The position numbers and the translations under genes are program-made. The notes beneath the pieces are model-generated. The model was not told where the DNA came from and ran no database searches. It saw nothing but the letters and a program-made list of their open reading frames with translations. Source: Glomus cerebriforme (lineage: Eukaryota > Glomeromycota > Glomeromycetes > Glomerales > Glomeraceae). From it: 64,000 nucleotides of DNA. The stretch covers positions 4,207 to 68,206 of the forward strand of contig QKYT01000286.1 in assembly GCA_003550305.1 (NCBI GenBank). The letters are read 5' to 3'. Shown in pieces: positions 1-12,684 of this stretch (positions are counted from its first letter, which is position 1; every line of letters starts with the position of its first letter).

Positions 1-759
1 GAATTTTGAGTGTCTGCCATTGCTTGTGCAGAAATTCTANCTGAGGGTATAATTGTAGACCAAGAATAAAGGGAAGAAGTAGAACTACTTGTTGCTGTTG
101 TTGGTGATGATTCAATTGGTGAAATAGNCATTGGTAAAAAATTTAAGTCTTGTATATCAACTTTCCATTCAGAATCAATAAGAATTAATGCCAGTGATCA
201 ACACATTTGAATTTTTTCTTGTTTTATTGACNTTTTTATCAATTCGTTCATCTGATCTTAAATATCTACATTTAAGATAAAATTTATTTCCTGTGCTACC
301 ACCACCAACGAATTCTGTTACACAAAGTTTGATACTTTTAAATACTTTGTCAGTCTGATTATGTTCAACAATAAGTCCTGTAATAAATACAGAATTGAGC
401 TTCATGGAAGATTTTCTTGGATTAAATCTGTAAGATCACCATTACCTATATAGAATAGAATATTAATAATCATACTTTTATTTTATTACATATGAAAAAA
501 AACAAACATATTTAATAATTACCTTCAAATTTCCATGAGATTCCTCTTGAACAAAGAATTTTCCTGTTAATCGTAATACATTTCCTGATGAAAAAATTAG
601 CACCCATCTAGGTGATGAGGATGCTTTTGAAACAAAACTTATTACTTTTACTATTATTATCTTTCTTATAACAGCAGTTGTATCTCTTATGATGTAGTCA
701 TTACTGTCTCTTTCAATAACTGAGTGGATCAGACACATGAATGATATTTTTACAGGCAT
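1..759 (-). pseudogene. Decayed ORF of unknown family
   Basis: Three consecutive conceptual pieces read leftward in different frames. The first begins at the ATG at 759 and runs 79 codons to a GTAATT donor-like site near 524. A second piece (reading NGDLTDLIQENLP, about 403-450) and a third (from 405, including CVTEFVGGGSTGNKFYLKCR) are offset by one base from each other. A fourth (reading LIDSEWKVDIQDLNF, then Ser/Thr-rich) is offset again and runs off the left edge. The pieces read as one soluble beta-rich protein. I do not recognise the family; a small nucleic-acid-binding OB-fold protein is only a guess. Ns at 40, 128 and 232 leave open that some frame breaks are assembly errors. Seen: at least two frame offsets. 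Inferred: one broken gene. Confidence 0.4.
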
Positions 760-779
760 TTTTTTTTTCTAAATAAATT

Positions 780-1289
780 AATTTTCGTTTGTGGTGAAAT
801 TAAGGCTAATGCAGGCTCCTACTGCAAGGTAAACCCTTTCAATAAAAAATATTTCATTATTAAGCTTGAAAAAGTCGAATAATATGTTTTATTAATTCAT
901 TGATTGAGCAAAAATAGATTATTAGTGAATTTTCTGCAGGTCAATTTTTATAATCCGCAGAATCTTATTTCAAGAATTTATCATGGTTATAAAATTAATG
1001 TTTCTGCACTATTAAGTATTTTAAAAATAAAAAATAATAAATAGTAGTCGAAATAACCACTGAAGATCATTGCTGCTACCATAAAATCGGTTGACTTTTT
1101 CGACACGTCCATAGAAGAGACTGAAGAGTAGCCAATATACAAAAGTCAAGGTTATTTATACTAACTCTATGTACTGTAAGCGAAATATCCTTTTAAATTT
1201 TTATGTTAAATTACTTATCAATACTTTATTGATAACATATTAATAGAGAAATTAATTTATTTGTAATGAAGAATATAAAGAGATTGGAT
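780..1289. other. Intergenic, AT-rich
   Basis: This stretch lies between the decayed ORF and the 3' end of the first kelch gene. I see no open frame, RNA gene or repeat that I can support. Confidence 0.5.
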
Positions 1290-2917
1290 TTATGGTGTTG
1301 GTATAATTGGCGGATAAGTTCTTTTTTTATATCGTTTAAAAGTAATAAAACCAATAAATCCAAAAATAATAATGCCTAATATACTACCAAGTGTAACACT
1401 TATAATAATACCAATATTTGAATTTGAAGGTTTTGATTCATTAATTGATGGAGTTGATGATGGAGTTGATGAAATAGTAGTAGATTTTACAGTAGTAACA
1501 CCCTCATTAATAAAATTATCCACTTCAGTGAAATTTGCATAATCTCCAATTTTATAAATTAAAATATTATTACTAAATTGTGCATTTATTGAATCAACAA
1601 ACCCTAAGGAAATAGTTAAAAGTTATTAAATAGATACAATAAAATTTTATTTTAAAAGACAATACTTACCAAAGGCGATAAACATATAATCATTATATAG
1701 TGTTGCAGTATGATGCCTAAAAGGAGCTCTAGTCGATGAGTCTCCTTTTCCATGATACCATTCAAATGTCTTTGTATCTAAGACCACATAACGATTATTT
1801 ACTGGTATATTAATATTAGCTTGAGCCCCACCGAATACAATAATTCTCATATCATTTGCTTTAAATCAGGTTTAAAATAAATTTTAATAATGATTATTCA
1901 TCATTTAATGTGTATATTAAATTAAATATATTAAAAATTATATTATGGTATTAATACTTACTTAAAACAGCCGTATGACCGTATCTTGGTTCCGGTGGAT
2001 TTATGGTCGGCTAATTTAAAAGAAATTATTATTGATTTTAATATAAAAGTCCATTTTTAAAATAATGCTATAATAATGAATAATTACATACTTGTGTCTT
2101 CCATGTATTACTTGCAGTATTATAGAATTCTAACTATTATGTAGAAATAATAAATTTATTTTTTTTTTTCGAAAAAAAGAGCAACAGAAGTCATATATAA
2201 AAATACATTACATACATTAGTTATATCAATTAATCCAGTTCCAGCATTGATACCTCCAATGTAAATAATTTCCCCAGTGTCAGGTAAAAAAGTAGCAGTA
2301 TGTCCATCTCTTCCATATCGTCCACCTTCACCAACAACCCAAATTTTATTAGTAGCGTCAAAAATATTCATATCGCCATTATATATATAACCGCTTACAC
2401 CTTGAGCATTGATTCCACCAAATGCACCACCAAAAATGTATATTTTATTATTATTATCTGTAACAGCTTTCATTATCATTTCCCTTGCAGGTATCGTACC
2501 TTGAAAAACTGTTACAGTATTCCATTCTAATTGTGTTGAATTAAATGAAAATGCTAATTTAGACGGAATATTCAAATTTCCCATATCTCCACCAAACAAG
2601 AAAATTGAATCTTTTGGTGTACCAAAAGCAGTAGCTGCTGATCCATAATGTGGTGGTATTTCTAAAGCCTTGTAATTTAAATCTATAAATGGTAAGTTTC
2701 CATTTGTTTTATCAAATGACTTTGAAATATCAAGATAAAAGAAATCATTTGAAGGTTGAAGTACTCTATTAATGCTTCCTAATGCACCACCTAAGAAAAA
2801 TATTTTTGTTCCAATTAATGTTGCAGTATGAAGACTTCTCCCCATTGGAACATATTGTTGACAATTCGTATTAATGATAATTTGAAAAAAAATCGCTAAA
2901 AATATTAAAATTTTCAT
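1290..2917 (-). CDS. Kelch-repeat type I membrane protein (kelch 1), 5 exons
   Basis: Exons are 2917-2216, 2133-2092, 2010-1962, 1858-1670 and 1603-1290; all introns are GT-AG and phases agree, giving 431 residues. A signal peptide (MKILIFLAIFFQIIINTNC) precedes several kelch blades. Each blade shows the pattern of hydrophobic residues, a Gly-Gly pair and a following aromatic/Trp, for example IFFLGGA, IFLFGGDMG, IYIFGGAFGG, IIYIGGINAG and IIVFGGAQ. Near the C-terminus a Ser/Thr-rich linker leads to a glycine-rich transmembrane helix (about residues 392-415) and a short basic tail, KRYKKRT, ending in prolines. Kelch blades form a beta-propeller used for protein or glycan binding. Here the propeller would be outside the cell or in the lumen, with a tiny cytosolic tail. 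Its ligand is unknown. It shares exon sizes 42, 49 and 189 nt with two paralogues in the window. Confidence 0.87.
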
Positions 2918-4202
2918 TTTATCAAAAATAAAAAAAAATCAATTAATTTGTAAACTTTTTTTTTCAATTTATAGAAATATTTGTTGTTACACTGTTGTCT
3001 TGTTGCGTTACATTATTGTACGATACTTTTGATTTACTTGTTTTCAATTTGTCGAGGTATATTAATTGTGTTACATCATAAAGGATATGCAGCGGGTATC
3101 GGCCAGTTGTGAACTAACCGATTTTGCTTCTTAATTTATAAATGATACATGAACTATTGTTACCTATATTAGTATTACTCGGGATCATATGAATATAATT
3201 AAAAATTTAACTAAAACTATTGAATATGGCTTATTTGTAACTTGTAGATCAAAAAAATAATAACAAATATTTATATGTACTATAAAAAAAAAAAAGAATA
3301 GATAAAAATGGTCCCGCCAAATTGACCATAAAAAAAAAAATATTTCTAAAATCTAGAATCGAAAAATATAAAAATTGTCTTCCTTGAAATAGATAAAATT
3401 AAAAAAAAAGCCTAAATCCAAATAATAATAACAAAGATTTAATACATTCCTGGAATTTTTTTTTAAAAAAGATATTAAACCCTCACCTTTTTTTTTTGTT
3501 ACATTGAGTTTTAACATACTTCTTGTTTATAACAAAAATTAATGATTCTATTTTTTTTTTTTTGCATTTACACAATTTTTTTATATCGAATCTAACTATG
3601 AAACATTTTGAGTAAGAAAATATTTATTTAATTCAAAGATCCTATGAATGTATATACTTCCAACAAATTTTATTTAAGTTCAAACCCTTAACGCTCATCA
3701 CCGAAAAAAAAATCAAAATTCATAACAGTCATCTTTATCAATTTTCTATTTTCTCATTATTGCTACCACTTAAAACTCATGTATCCATCCTTATAACGCT
3801 CATTCATTTGCTCTTTAAAAAATCATTATTTACATATATTAATTTCTTTACGTTTTCATTCAAATTCTTAAAACCCTCAAAAATACGTCATCACTACAGG
3901 ACCCGAAATATATATAAAAAGGTAGTATTATGCAATTATAAATTTATCAAAGGAACCGGAGATAAATAAATACGATTAAACATAAGAGGTACTTCATCAA
4001 CTTTGGATGAATATAGTAAAGTAATGTGCGATTATAAAACCCTCAATTTAAATTATGTTTAATCCGCCAATAGCATTTGGATATAATTATCATTGCAAAA
4101 AGGCCAATTTACTCAATCGTAATCATCATTAAGATACTATAAAAAATGTTTGTACAAAAGTATAATTTACCCATGCAAAAATAGTAACCAGATTTATTTG
4201 CC

Positions 4203-4256
4203 GGTTAGTTAGGTTAGGATTAGGGGGTTAGGGTAGAGTATTACTAGGGGGTTAAA
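4203..4256 (+). repeat. Degenerate telomere-like TTAGG string
   Basis: Irregular copies of TTAGG, TTAGGG and TTAGGGGG follow each other on the plus strand. The AT-rich flanks TTTATTTGCCGG and CGGG are loosely inverted. The string is too short and irregular to be a telomere. Confidence 0.55.
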
Positions 4257-5898
4257 TAAATAAACGGGAAAGCCAAATCATATGAATAGGTTACGCAGGT
4301 CGCCTCATAAAATCAGTCACAAACAAATTCCTTATATCAAATTGCAAGAATTCTTTTCAAGACATGCCATAGAAAATAACCGGTTAACAAATTTTAAGAT
4401 CATTTATGTTAGTTTTATGAATCAAAGCTTTTATTTTATGTTATTTACAACTTTTGCAGCAGAAAGTTAGAATATATTTTTTTTTGAAGTCAATAAAAAA
4501 ATTATAAATATTTTTATTTAAAATAATTAAAATAGTTTGAAATAAAATTTATAGAATTGGTGTCGACCAAGATCAGCTGATTTTTGATTGTATAACCCGG
4601 ACTTATAATGGTTTCATTTCCTAATATAATACATTTTTCAAATTTGACTTTTCCCATTTTTATCATTGATAAAGCTATTATAAGTATATTGATTATTTAG
4701 AAAATTTATTCAAATAATTATTTCTTCTTTTATTTTCTAATAGAGTAATAGCTAGTTATGTGATATTGATATACAGCTAAACTATTAAATATTCTTTTGA
4801 CAGTAAAGCAACTTTTAAATTATATATTATAATATTAATAGAATTTGAGATAATAAATACTTAATAAATACATAGAAATTTGATTTATTGAGTTGGTATA
4901 ACTAGCAGATCAGTTCTAAATCAGTTTAATATTATTTAATCAGTATATAAAGACTCTTTTTTTCTTTCGCGATTATTAGTTTTGGTAGAATTAATTAATG
5001 TTTAGTTGATTTTATTTAGGTTTAGTCCTTCGAAATGGACAATATCAATTAATTGGTATCGTAAATAATACCATTTTTTATTTTTTGATTATTAATTATC
5101 TATTTAACTTATCTTTTTTAGGTTCTATTCTTAATTTTGAATGGTGTACTGTGGCGAATGTGAAGTGTATACAATAAGAAAATATAGGGAGTATAAAACT
5201 TTTGGAAATCTCTTAAAAGAATTTTTGGGACGGTAAATCACAGCACAATGTTATCCCATAACTAATCAGTAAGTTTGAAAAACAAACATCTTTTTTACAT
5301 TACCTTAATTATTGATTAATAATACTAATAGTAACATTGGTGTTACATGAGAATTTTCTTAAGGTTTAAATTTTACAAAAAAAAAAAAATTACTTAAAAT
5401 ATTATTCTTTCTTTCATCTGATCAATAGATTCATTCATGTTGAATTCATGATTCAATATATGAAATCTGGTTCGTAAAGCATTTAATAGCAATTTTTGTT
5501 TATTGGTGATTACATAATTATCGAAACTGATGAGCGGAGATCATGGTTATAAGATGTTTAAATTAAAATATTGTAAGATTTACAGTATGTTAGATAATTC
5601 AGTAGATAGAGCTGAAAAAAAATGATTGAAAATAATTTATTCAATATTTTATCGTATTTTACTTTTCAATTATTAGTCGACACAAAATGTCGTCTGTCCG
5701 CACTCACGTGATGCGGCGTGATTGGTTGTATTTGTTACACGTAAAACTCGTGTTCATGTACAGCTTATAAACTCTATTATTTGGAAACTAATAATAAATT
5801 TTTACTGTTTTATTTGTTTTATTATAAACATAAACATAATAAAATTAATAATTATCAATTCTATTATTCGTTATTCACTTCACTAATACTTAAAATAT

Positions 5899-5935
5899 CA
5901 TGTGTAGGGCCTGCCAAAGGCAGACCCTACACATG
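5899..5935. repeat. Near-perfect 17-bp hairpin
   Basis: Two 17-base arms, starting CATGTGTAGGG and ending CCCTACACATG, flank an AAA loop with a single mispair. The hairpin sits at the left end of a possible inverted-repeat element that also contains TTAGGG-like repeats. Confidence 0.8.
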
Positions 5936-6070
5936 AACATTAATTGTTTAAATTTATTCTGGTTAGATTAGAGTTATATCTTAAAATCATGTTAGGGTAA
6001 AGATTAGGATTAGAAGGATTAGGATTTAGAGGGTTAGAGTATTTGCTTCTCATGTGTGGGTGTGGCAGCA
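5899..6070. mobile_element. Possible small TIR element with TTAGG interior
   Basis: The inner hairpin arm (reading GGCAGACCCTACACATGA) is partly repeated, inverted, at 6050-6070 (CATGTGTGGGTGTGGCAGCA). Between them lie degenerate TTAGG repeats at 5991-6040. No target-site duplication is clear, so the mobile-element reading is tentative. Confidence 0.35.
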
Positions 6071-7576
6071 AGTGTTGATCAAATATTAATCCCTTCGGAC
6101 TCAACAACGGTTCCTGGAAACGTTCCTACCTAGTTATAATTATTATTAAATCATCTTAAATAACTAGAGTGCCAGCATCGAGTTTTAGACTTTTAGTACC
6201 ATTCTAACAGATGTAACAATTAGACTAATTTGATATGATTATATTTTAAAATTAAGAAAAAATAAAGGCTAATAATATAGGACTTGATCATACGTTGAAT
6301 TTACCGGAATATCCATTTTTTAGTTGTTTAATATTTATAATTTATACAATCAAATAAATTCTTAAAAATTATTATTTAACAATGTTTTCTTTAACAACCA
6401 AAAAGAAACTTCAATGACGTATATTAAATGTTCCGTTTAAACTTGTTCTCTTTATTTTTTTTTAAGAATAAAAAAAAATCTTCAAAATATTTTCTTGTAA
6501 TTGTTGACGCAGCATCTATGTACATTAGTCAAACAATAACAACAATAACATAATGTTAATTAACTGCGATATGCTAGATTATGTTATAATTATGAATCAA
6601 TTAAATATAAGAACTACTTATGAGATCAAATGAGTCTGAACTATGATGATGATAATTCCAAACCATCAAATCTAGTAATAAAGAAGCTATGTCTTAACAG
6701 GTTTAAGAAACATTATCCTCTCCGTATTCAACCGAACGTAGCATGAAGATAATTTACTTTTTTACTGCTCTCGGTGTTTTCACGAATAGTGATTTGATTT
6801 TAACACTAGAGTTACCACAGCTGACGCTACATATTTTTTTGCCAAATTCATATTTATTTTCAACAGCTTTTTATTGTCTAATATATATTATTGTCGAATC
6901 AATTCTTGTGGGTCGTAAATAGTATTATACTGATAAAATTACAAATCTGCTGCGCCATTAACGTCATTAATGAACAAGTTTAATGTTACAACATTATATC
7001 AATATTCATCCACTGAACTTTTTTTTTTTATTTGTTAATTTGTATAAATAATATCAATTTTTATTATTAAAGATAATTTGATAATATTGTATATTAACTA
7101 TGTTTACTTAACATGATTGAATTAAATAAAACATTTTATAAATGACAATAATTTATAATTGTCATTTTATGCATCAATCAAACATTTTAGACGTATTTAC
7201 AGTAATTCATATTAGTATAAATGATTAATATAATTCTAGAAAAATAAATCATAAAATGTTTAATTAATTTTTTAAAGATGTGTAGGAAAAAAAATTTTAA
7301 GTTCACAGATAAAGCAGTCTTTCAATTTTTTTTAAACTTTTCTAAAATGGAAACCAATTTTCTACAAAAAAAGATAAGTTTTGAATCTAGTGTATTTCAA
7401 GATACGATCATCATTTCGGCGTAAATAGTATCACACATTGTGTATTACACATTCTGAAAATGTATAAATCGGAAAAAAAATTAGTGAATTTTAATAGATC
7501 ATTTATCATTCAATAAAATTAGATAAATTATTTTAGTAAATAAAATAATTTATTAAATTTAATAAACTATCAAACT

Positions 7577-9155
7577 ATGGTTTGTGAGGAGTGTAAACAT
7601 AAAGAAGGATATTATTGGTGTAATGCATGTAACGCAAAACATTTTCAACAAAATTTCAGAAATTGGACTAGTGGTAATAATGATATTGACAAATTTATTC
7701 AAGATACTCAGCTATCAGCAACTGCTTATTATAAAGTATTAGAGTGGATACCTTATAATAGATTTTATGATATTAAATATATTGCAAAAGGCGGGTTTGG
7801 CAAAGTGTATAAAGCAAATTGGATTGATGGTTTTATTGATAATTGGGATAATAAAAATCAAAAATGGGATAGACGTTATCCCAATGGTTTTGTAGCTCTG
7901 AAAAGTTTAAATAACTCAAAAAATATTACATCAGAATTTATCAATGAGGTATTCAGTTTATTAATTTGTTTATTAAATTTTTGAAATTAACGATGGAAAA
8001 AAATTTTACAATGAAATTTATGAAATTTTAAAATCAAATTTTTTATTTTATAATTGTATTTTTAGATTACGTCACATCATAAAATTAATGGTGATTACGT
8101 TATTGAATTTTATGGAATAACTCAAGACCCTGAAACAAAAAATTATATTATGGTTTTGCAATATGCAAAGAATGGAAGTTTACGAAATTATTTAGATACA
8201 AATTATAATGAATTAAGTTGGAAAACTAAGTTTCGTAATTTATGGAGTATTGCATTTGGACTTTATTTAATTCACCGTAAAGAGTTAATTCATCGAGATT
8301 TACATATTGGCAATATACTTCATAACTACTATGATACTTGTATAACTGATATGGGATTATGTAAACCAATAGGTTATAATACACTAGAAAATAAAACAAA
8401 AAGAGTTTATGGTGTTTTACCTTATATTGCTCCTGAAATTTTAAGAGGACAAAATTATACCAAAGCTTCTGACATTTATAGTTTTGGTATAATTATGTAT
8501 GAAGTATTTTCTGGTTTACCTCCTTACCATGATGTAAGCCATGGTGAAAATTTAGCAATAAAAATTTGTCAAGGACTTAGACCAGGGTTTAATATTAAAG
8601 TACCCAAATTAATTGTACATTTAATTAAAAGATGCTTAGATGCAAATCCATTAAATCGACCAACAGCAAAAGAAATTGAAGTGATCTTAAGCCTATGGCA
8701 CTTTGAATTTGAAAATCAAACAGAATTACAAGGGCAAATTAAAGAAGCAGACGAAATCAATAATAGTTTATCAATTGATAAATTATGTTCTACTGGTTTA
8801 TCATATGAAACACATTCAGAAGCTATTTACACGAGTAGATTACTTGATTTTAAAAATCTTCCTGAGCCAAAAAATTCTGATGATTATTTTAAAAAATATG
8901 ATAATATAATTAGTCTTAAATATTCAGGTAAATTATTTATTTTATAAATATTCAAAAAATTAATTTAAAATATTCAAATAATTTTATTTCATTAATTAGA
9001 ATCTTTACAGATCGATATTTCAAATTTAAAAATTAGCGTTGATGATGGTATTTTGATATTTATTTTATTTTTTAGTTTATTTTTATTTAATGATAATAAT
9101 ATGATAACCGACTATTATTAATTATATTGCAGAAGAAAAGAAATCGTTTATTTAA
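7577..9155 (+). CDS. Zinc-ribbon protein kinase (TKL-like), 4 exons
   Basis: Exons are 7577-7948, 8066-8927, 9000-9047 and 9133-9155, with GT-AG introns and consistent phases; 434 residues. Residues 3-19 carry two CxxC pairs (CEEC, CNAC), a small zinc-ribbon-like head. The kinase domain follows: glycine loop GGFGKVY (72-78), VALK lysine 109, HRDLHIGN catalytic loop (200-207), DMG in place of DFG (219-221) with the metal-binding Asp kept, APE (246-248), and DIYSFG helix. All residues needed for catalysis are present, so activity is plausible; the substrate is unknown. After the kinase domain a Sel1-free tail ends in EEKKSFI. The exon 3 acceptor at 8998-8999 was chosen because it keeps the reading SLQIDISNLKISVDD. 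Without splicing of intron 2 the frame would end at 8947. It is a close inverted paralogue of the gene at 36691-38116, whose last exon differs completely. Confidence 0.82.
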
Positions 9156-9733
9156 AGTATAATTATTATTATTATTATTATTATTATTTACTGAATCCTT
9201 TATCTATCAGTACATTTTTATGTATTTTAAAATTTATAAAATATTACATTAATTTATTATATTAGCCATTAAAAGTATTTCTTATCTGATATCTGAATTA
9301 ACCGTAAAAAATCAGTTATAGAATCCTAATCGACGGTGTTTTAATATCGTCTGTTTATTGATTTTTGAAAAAATTATATTTATTATTTTTTATTATTTTT
9401 TGTAATTGGCTGAATAAATAATAAATTATAAAAAAAATCAAAAAAATTTTTTTTTACGATCAAATGTGCTAAATTGATAGAGTTTCATAAAAATATAAAT
9501 AATTTGAAATAATATCTCTTTTATAGTCTCATAAACAATCAATATTGAAATTCAAATATTAAACATATATAATAAATAACTTAAATAAGATTTAATGAAT
9601 GGAAAATTAAAATTACAGTATTTAGAGAACTTATAATTCATCTTAAAAGATTATATTCTAAGCAAAATTTATCCAAGATTTAGTCATATTTGCTAAATGT
9701 TATTAAAAGTCGAAGTATTAAAATTTATGCAAT

Positions 9734-9917
9734 GTTGTGCCCTTGGGATATCCCAAATCAAACTTGTGACAATCCTATATCCAAAATTTACAAATCAACT
9801 AGTAAATTTTAAATGTTTAACGTCTCAAATCACCATTTAAGACTGAGTCAGTTTGGGACATGGTCAAGTTTTGGATATAAGGTTTTTCCAAGATTGATTT
9901 TGGACATGGTAGTGTTT
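9734..9917. mobile_element. Degraded copy of the 53157-53389 MITE
   Basis: This stretch shares most of its length with the element inside the large kinase gene: for example GGGATATCCCAAATCAAACTT, the AGTAAATTTTAAATGTTTAA core and TTGGGACATGGTCAAG. The left end has an internal deletion just after GTTGT and the right terminal repeat is lost after AGTGTTT. It is therefore an old, non-functional copy. Confidence 0.8.
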
Positions 9918-11384
9918 ATGATAAAACATCAATATCATTATTATCATCAGCCCAATTTATTTATATGATGACATAATTAGCTTTTTTTTTGAATTTTGAA
10001 TTCAAATTAATAAAATAATTTTCCCGTTTTTATCAATTTTGCACAGTTAAAATACAGAATAAAAATAAATCAGGAAAAATATATATAAAATAAGAACATG
10101 CATTCGACTTAATTTAAAAAAAGAATAAATTAATTCACATCTTGGAATTATAATAATTGTAACTTAGAATAAATCTGTTTAATAATAGATGGCTGAATAA
10201 AAAATTTATTATGGTGATTAAAATCTTGGACGTAATTTGATATTTAATTATCGAACAAATTTTTATCAAAATAAAGTATCCAATTCATGGGGATGTTTAA
10301 AATTCGAAATTTTATTTATTAATTAAATTTTTTAATTTACAGCAAGAAAATAAAAATTTTATTATTTAATTTTTTTTGTTTAATGATTTTTTATTAATAT
10401 TTATATAGTAAATAAATGTTTTTTTGCAATTATTAATTGTTCATTTGATTATTTAAAAATTAAATTTAAAAATTTTCAGTCTAGTTAAATGTTTCTATCT
10501 TATCTAAACAAATTATTAATTTACTAACTATTATCTAAATATTTCTATTGTACTTTTTTTCATTTTCTAATTTTTCCCTGTATACGTTCCTTCATTATCC
10601 TTCATTATTCTTGTTCATTTTTTTTTTTGCAATTTACATCACCATTTCTTTCTATTTCTAACTTATCATTGTTTCAAATTAATTTTCGTATNATTCAATT
10701 AACATTACAGAACTTGTTAACTTTAAATTATTCTCCCATTTTATTTCTTGGTATTGCATTCATTATTTTCTTAGTAAATCTCCCTTTTTTTTTACACTTC
10801 GCGAGTGATCCTCATTATTCCTGACACTTTCTTATTCTCTATTAGTTATTATATACTTTGCCATGCACAATTTGTTCTTTCCATTTTTCATATGCATTAC
10901 TGTTTTTAGCTTCTCCTTTTCTCTTCTCATAAAATTTTCATTCTCAATGATTTCATTAGCCTTCATCAATGATTTTAGTTGTTGATTTCTTGTTGTTACA
11001 TGGATTGTATATTTGTATTATCCTCAAATTCTTTGTCTTTCACTGTTTAAAATGTCTAATATGATCCCTGCTCCTTTTATTTTTCTGCTTTATCCCAATT
11101 TTCTGTTAATAAAATTGTTTTCTTTTCTCATTATGACTATTAAACATTTGCATAATCTTTTAAATTTTTAAATATATTACATTCAATCAGTTTTGGTTTT
11201 GCTAAATTCCATAATATCCATTGTTATCTTCTTTTAGGAAAAGCAGGTTTCATGTTTTAGTGTTTTACGGCTATTCTTTTGGTGTTTCAACTGGTTACTT
11301 GTATTACTTTAAGCGTTTTGCTAATAGATGGTATTCTTAGAGTTACTGGATTTAATAAATGAAGAGGGAATTCTAATCTAAACC

Positions 11385-11605
11385 AAACCGCAGATAGGAG
11401 AGATACTCAACCATCTAACCGGTCTTTCCTTGCCTGATACGAAGAAGAAGAAGACCTCTATATACAGTATAAGGAAGAGAAGAGGAAGTTTAAAGGAATT
11501 TAAAAAGAAATTAAACCAGCTCAGATAGGAGATACCTGGCTGGACCTTCCTTGCCTGATATGAGGATGCCCTCTATATACAGTATAAGGAAAGAGAAAGA
11601 AGGAG
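11385..11605. repeat. Two tandem copies of a ~115-bp repeat
   Basis: Both copies share CAGATAGGAGA, CTTTCCTTGCCTGATA or CCTTCCTTGCCTGATA, CCTCTATATACAGTATAAGG and AGTTTAAAGG in the same order. Copy 1 is about 11390-11505 and copy 2 about 11515-11605. Function unknown; it looks like part of a larger dispersed repeat. Confidence 0.7.
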
Positions 11606-12684
11606 TTTAAAGGGGTAGTTTATTTTTAAGAGGTTATAGAGAGAAAATAAAATTATAGAGAGAAAAGAGTTTAAGAGTTTAAAGAGAGCAATCCAGTGAA
11701 TATAGTTTTTTAAATTTAGAGAAAAAAAAATCTTAGGTATTTATAAATCTTTATTTTACCTTTTGTAAAATTTACAAAGGATGTGTCATGATAACTTATT
11801 ATGTATTTTTACTATAGATTATTATTGATTATGTAATGTACTACTTAATATAAATTTATTTGTTAATTATTTTTAATAATAGGCTAATCGGCTAAGCCAA
11901 ATAAAGTATAATGGCATACATGAGTCACAATCCATATTAATACGCGTTGCATATTAGGTCATAATTTCTATAATTAGGGCAAAAATTGCCTTCATGTGAT
12001 ATATTATATTATATGACGCGACTTTATTATAATATATGACATGACTTTATTATATTATATGACATGTGACTTTTTGTATAACATAATACGTTAATTAACT
12101 ACTTAATTTATTAATAATATCAATTAATTTAGTATTACAGTATATAATTTTAGTTTTTAATTTTTCAGATGAAATTATATCTAAACTTTTTCCATTCAAA
12201 AATTCTTTATAGTTTCGAAAAACATGACGTCATTTACAAATTTAAATACAAGTTTATACATATATTTATATTAACATGTCTCTTTTAAAATGAATGATTA
12301 AAAAATTGATATTTTAATTAATTAATTCATTTTCACCAATTGATAATAATCGGCCAAATCTGTTTGCACGACTGTGACTGTCCAATTGGATTGCTTATTT
12401 GCACTGACCGATAAACCAGATCAGGAAATGATCATGGGATAAATCTAGTCTGATAATGAAATTAGTAATAACCGTAAACAGAATAAGGATTTGTAGGACC
12501 CACATGACTTTACTTTTTATTATCGAATTTTGAATATAAACTAGAGGATTCTGACGCGCGGCACTTCATCGCCGCCAGTCATGATTTATTAATTATTATT
12601 ATTAAATAATTCATACAAATCATGAGCTGAATTCTCCATTTTAACCCTAAAAAAAAAGAAAAGAATATAATCAAAAAAAGTCTT

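Larger units (their letters stand above)
2918..7576. other. Long AT-rich intergenic region
   Basis: Mostly low-complexity A/T runs. It holds telomere-like TTAGG strings (4203-4256, 5991-6040), a near-perfect hairpin (5899-5935), and a 31-codon ORF at 5141-5236 beginning MVYCGECEVYT. That ORF faintly resembles the CxxC start of the zinc-ribbon kinases but has no continuation, so I do not call it a gene. Homology to the inverted kinase copy begins near 7340, so the last 240 bases are probably kinase promoter. Confidence 0.5.

Noticed and set aside
2300..2530. Plus-strand ORF inside kelch 1 (and similar ones at 24090-24305, 28201-28491, 32545-32772)
   Set aside because: Antisense shadows of conserved kelch exons; they recur only because the real exons are conserved.
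3760..4470. Short plus ORFs in AT-rich DNA
   Set aside because: Phe/Leu/Ile-rich chance frames without splice or family signals.
8703..8909. Second-frame ORF within the kinase at 7577
   Set aside because: Overlaps the kinase exon in another frame; no independent support.
8928..8947. Reading through intron 2 of the kinase to a stop after SGKLFIL
   Set aside because: The GTAAAT donor and the conserved downstream exon present in both copies argue for splicing.
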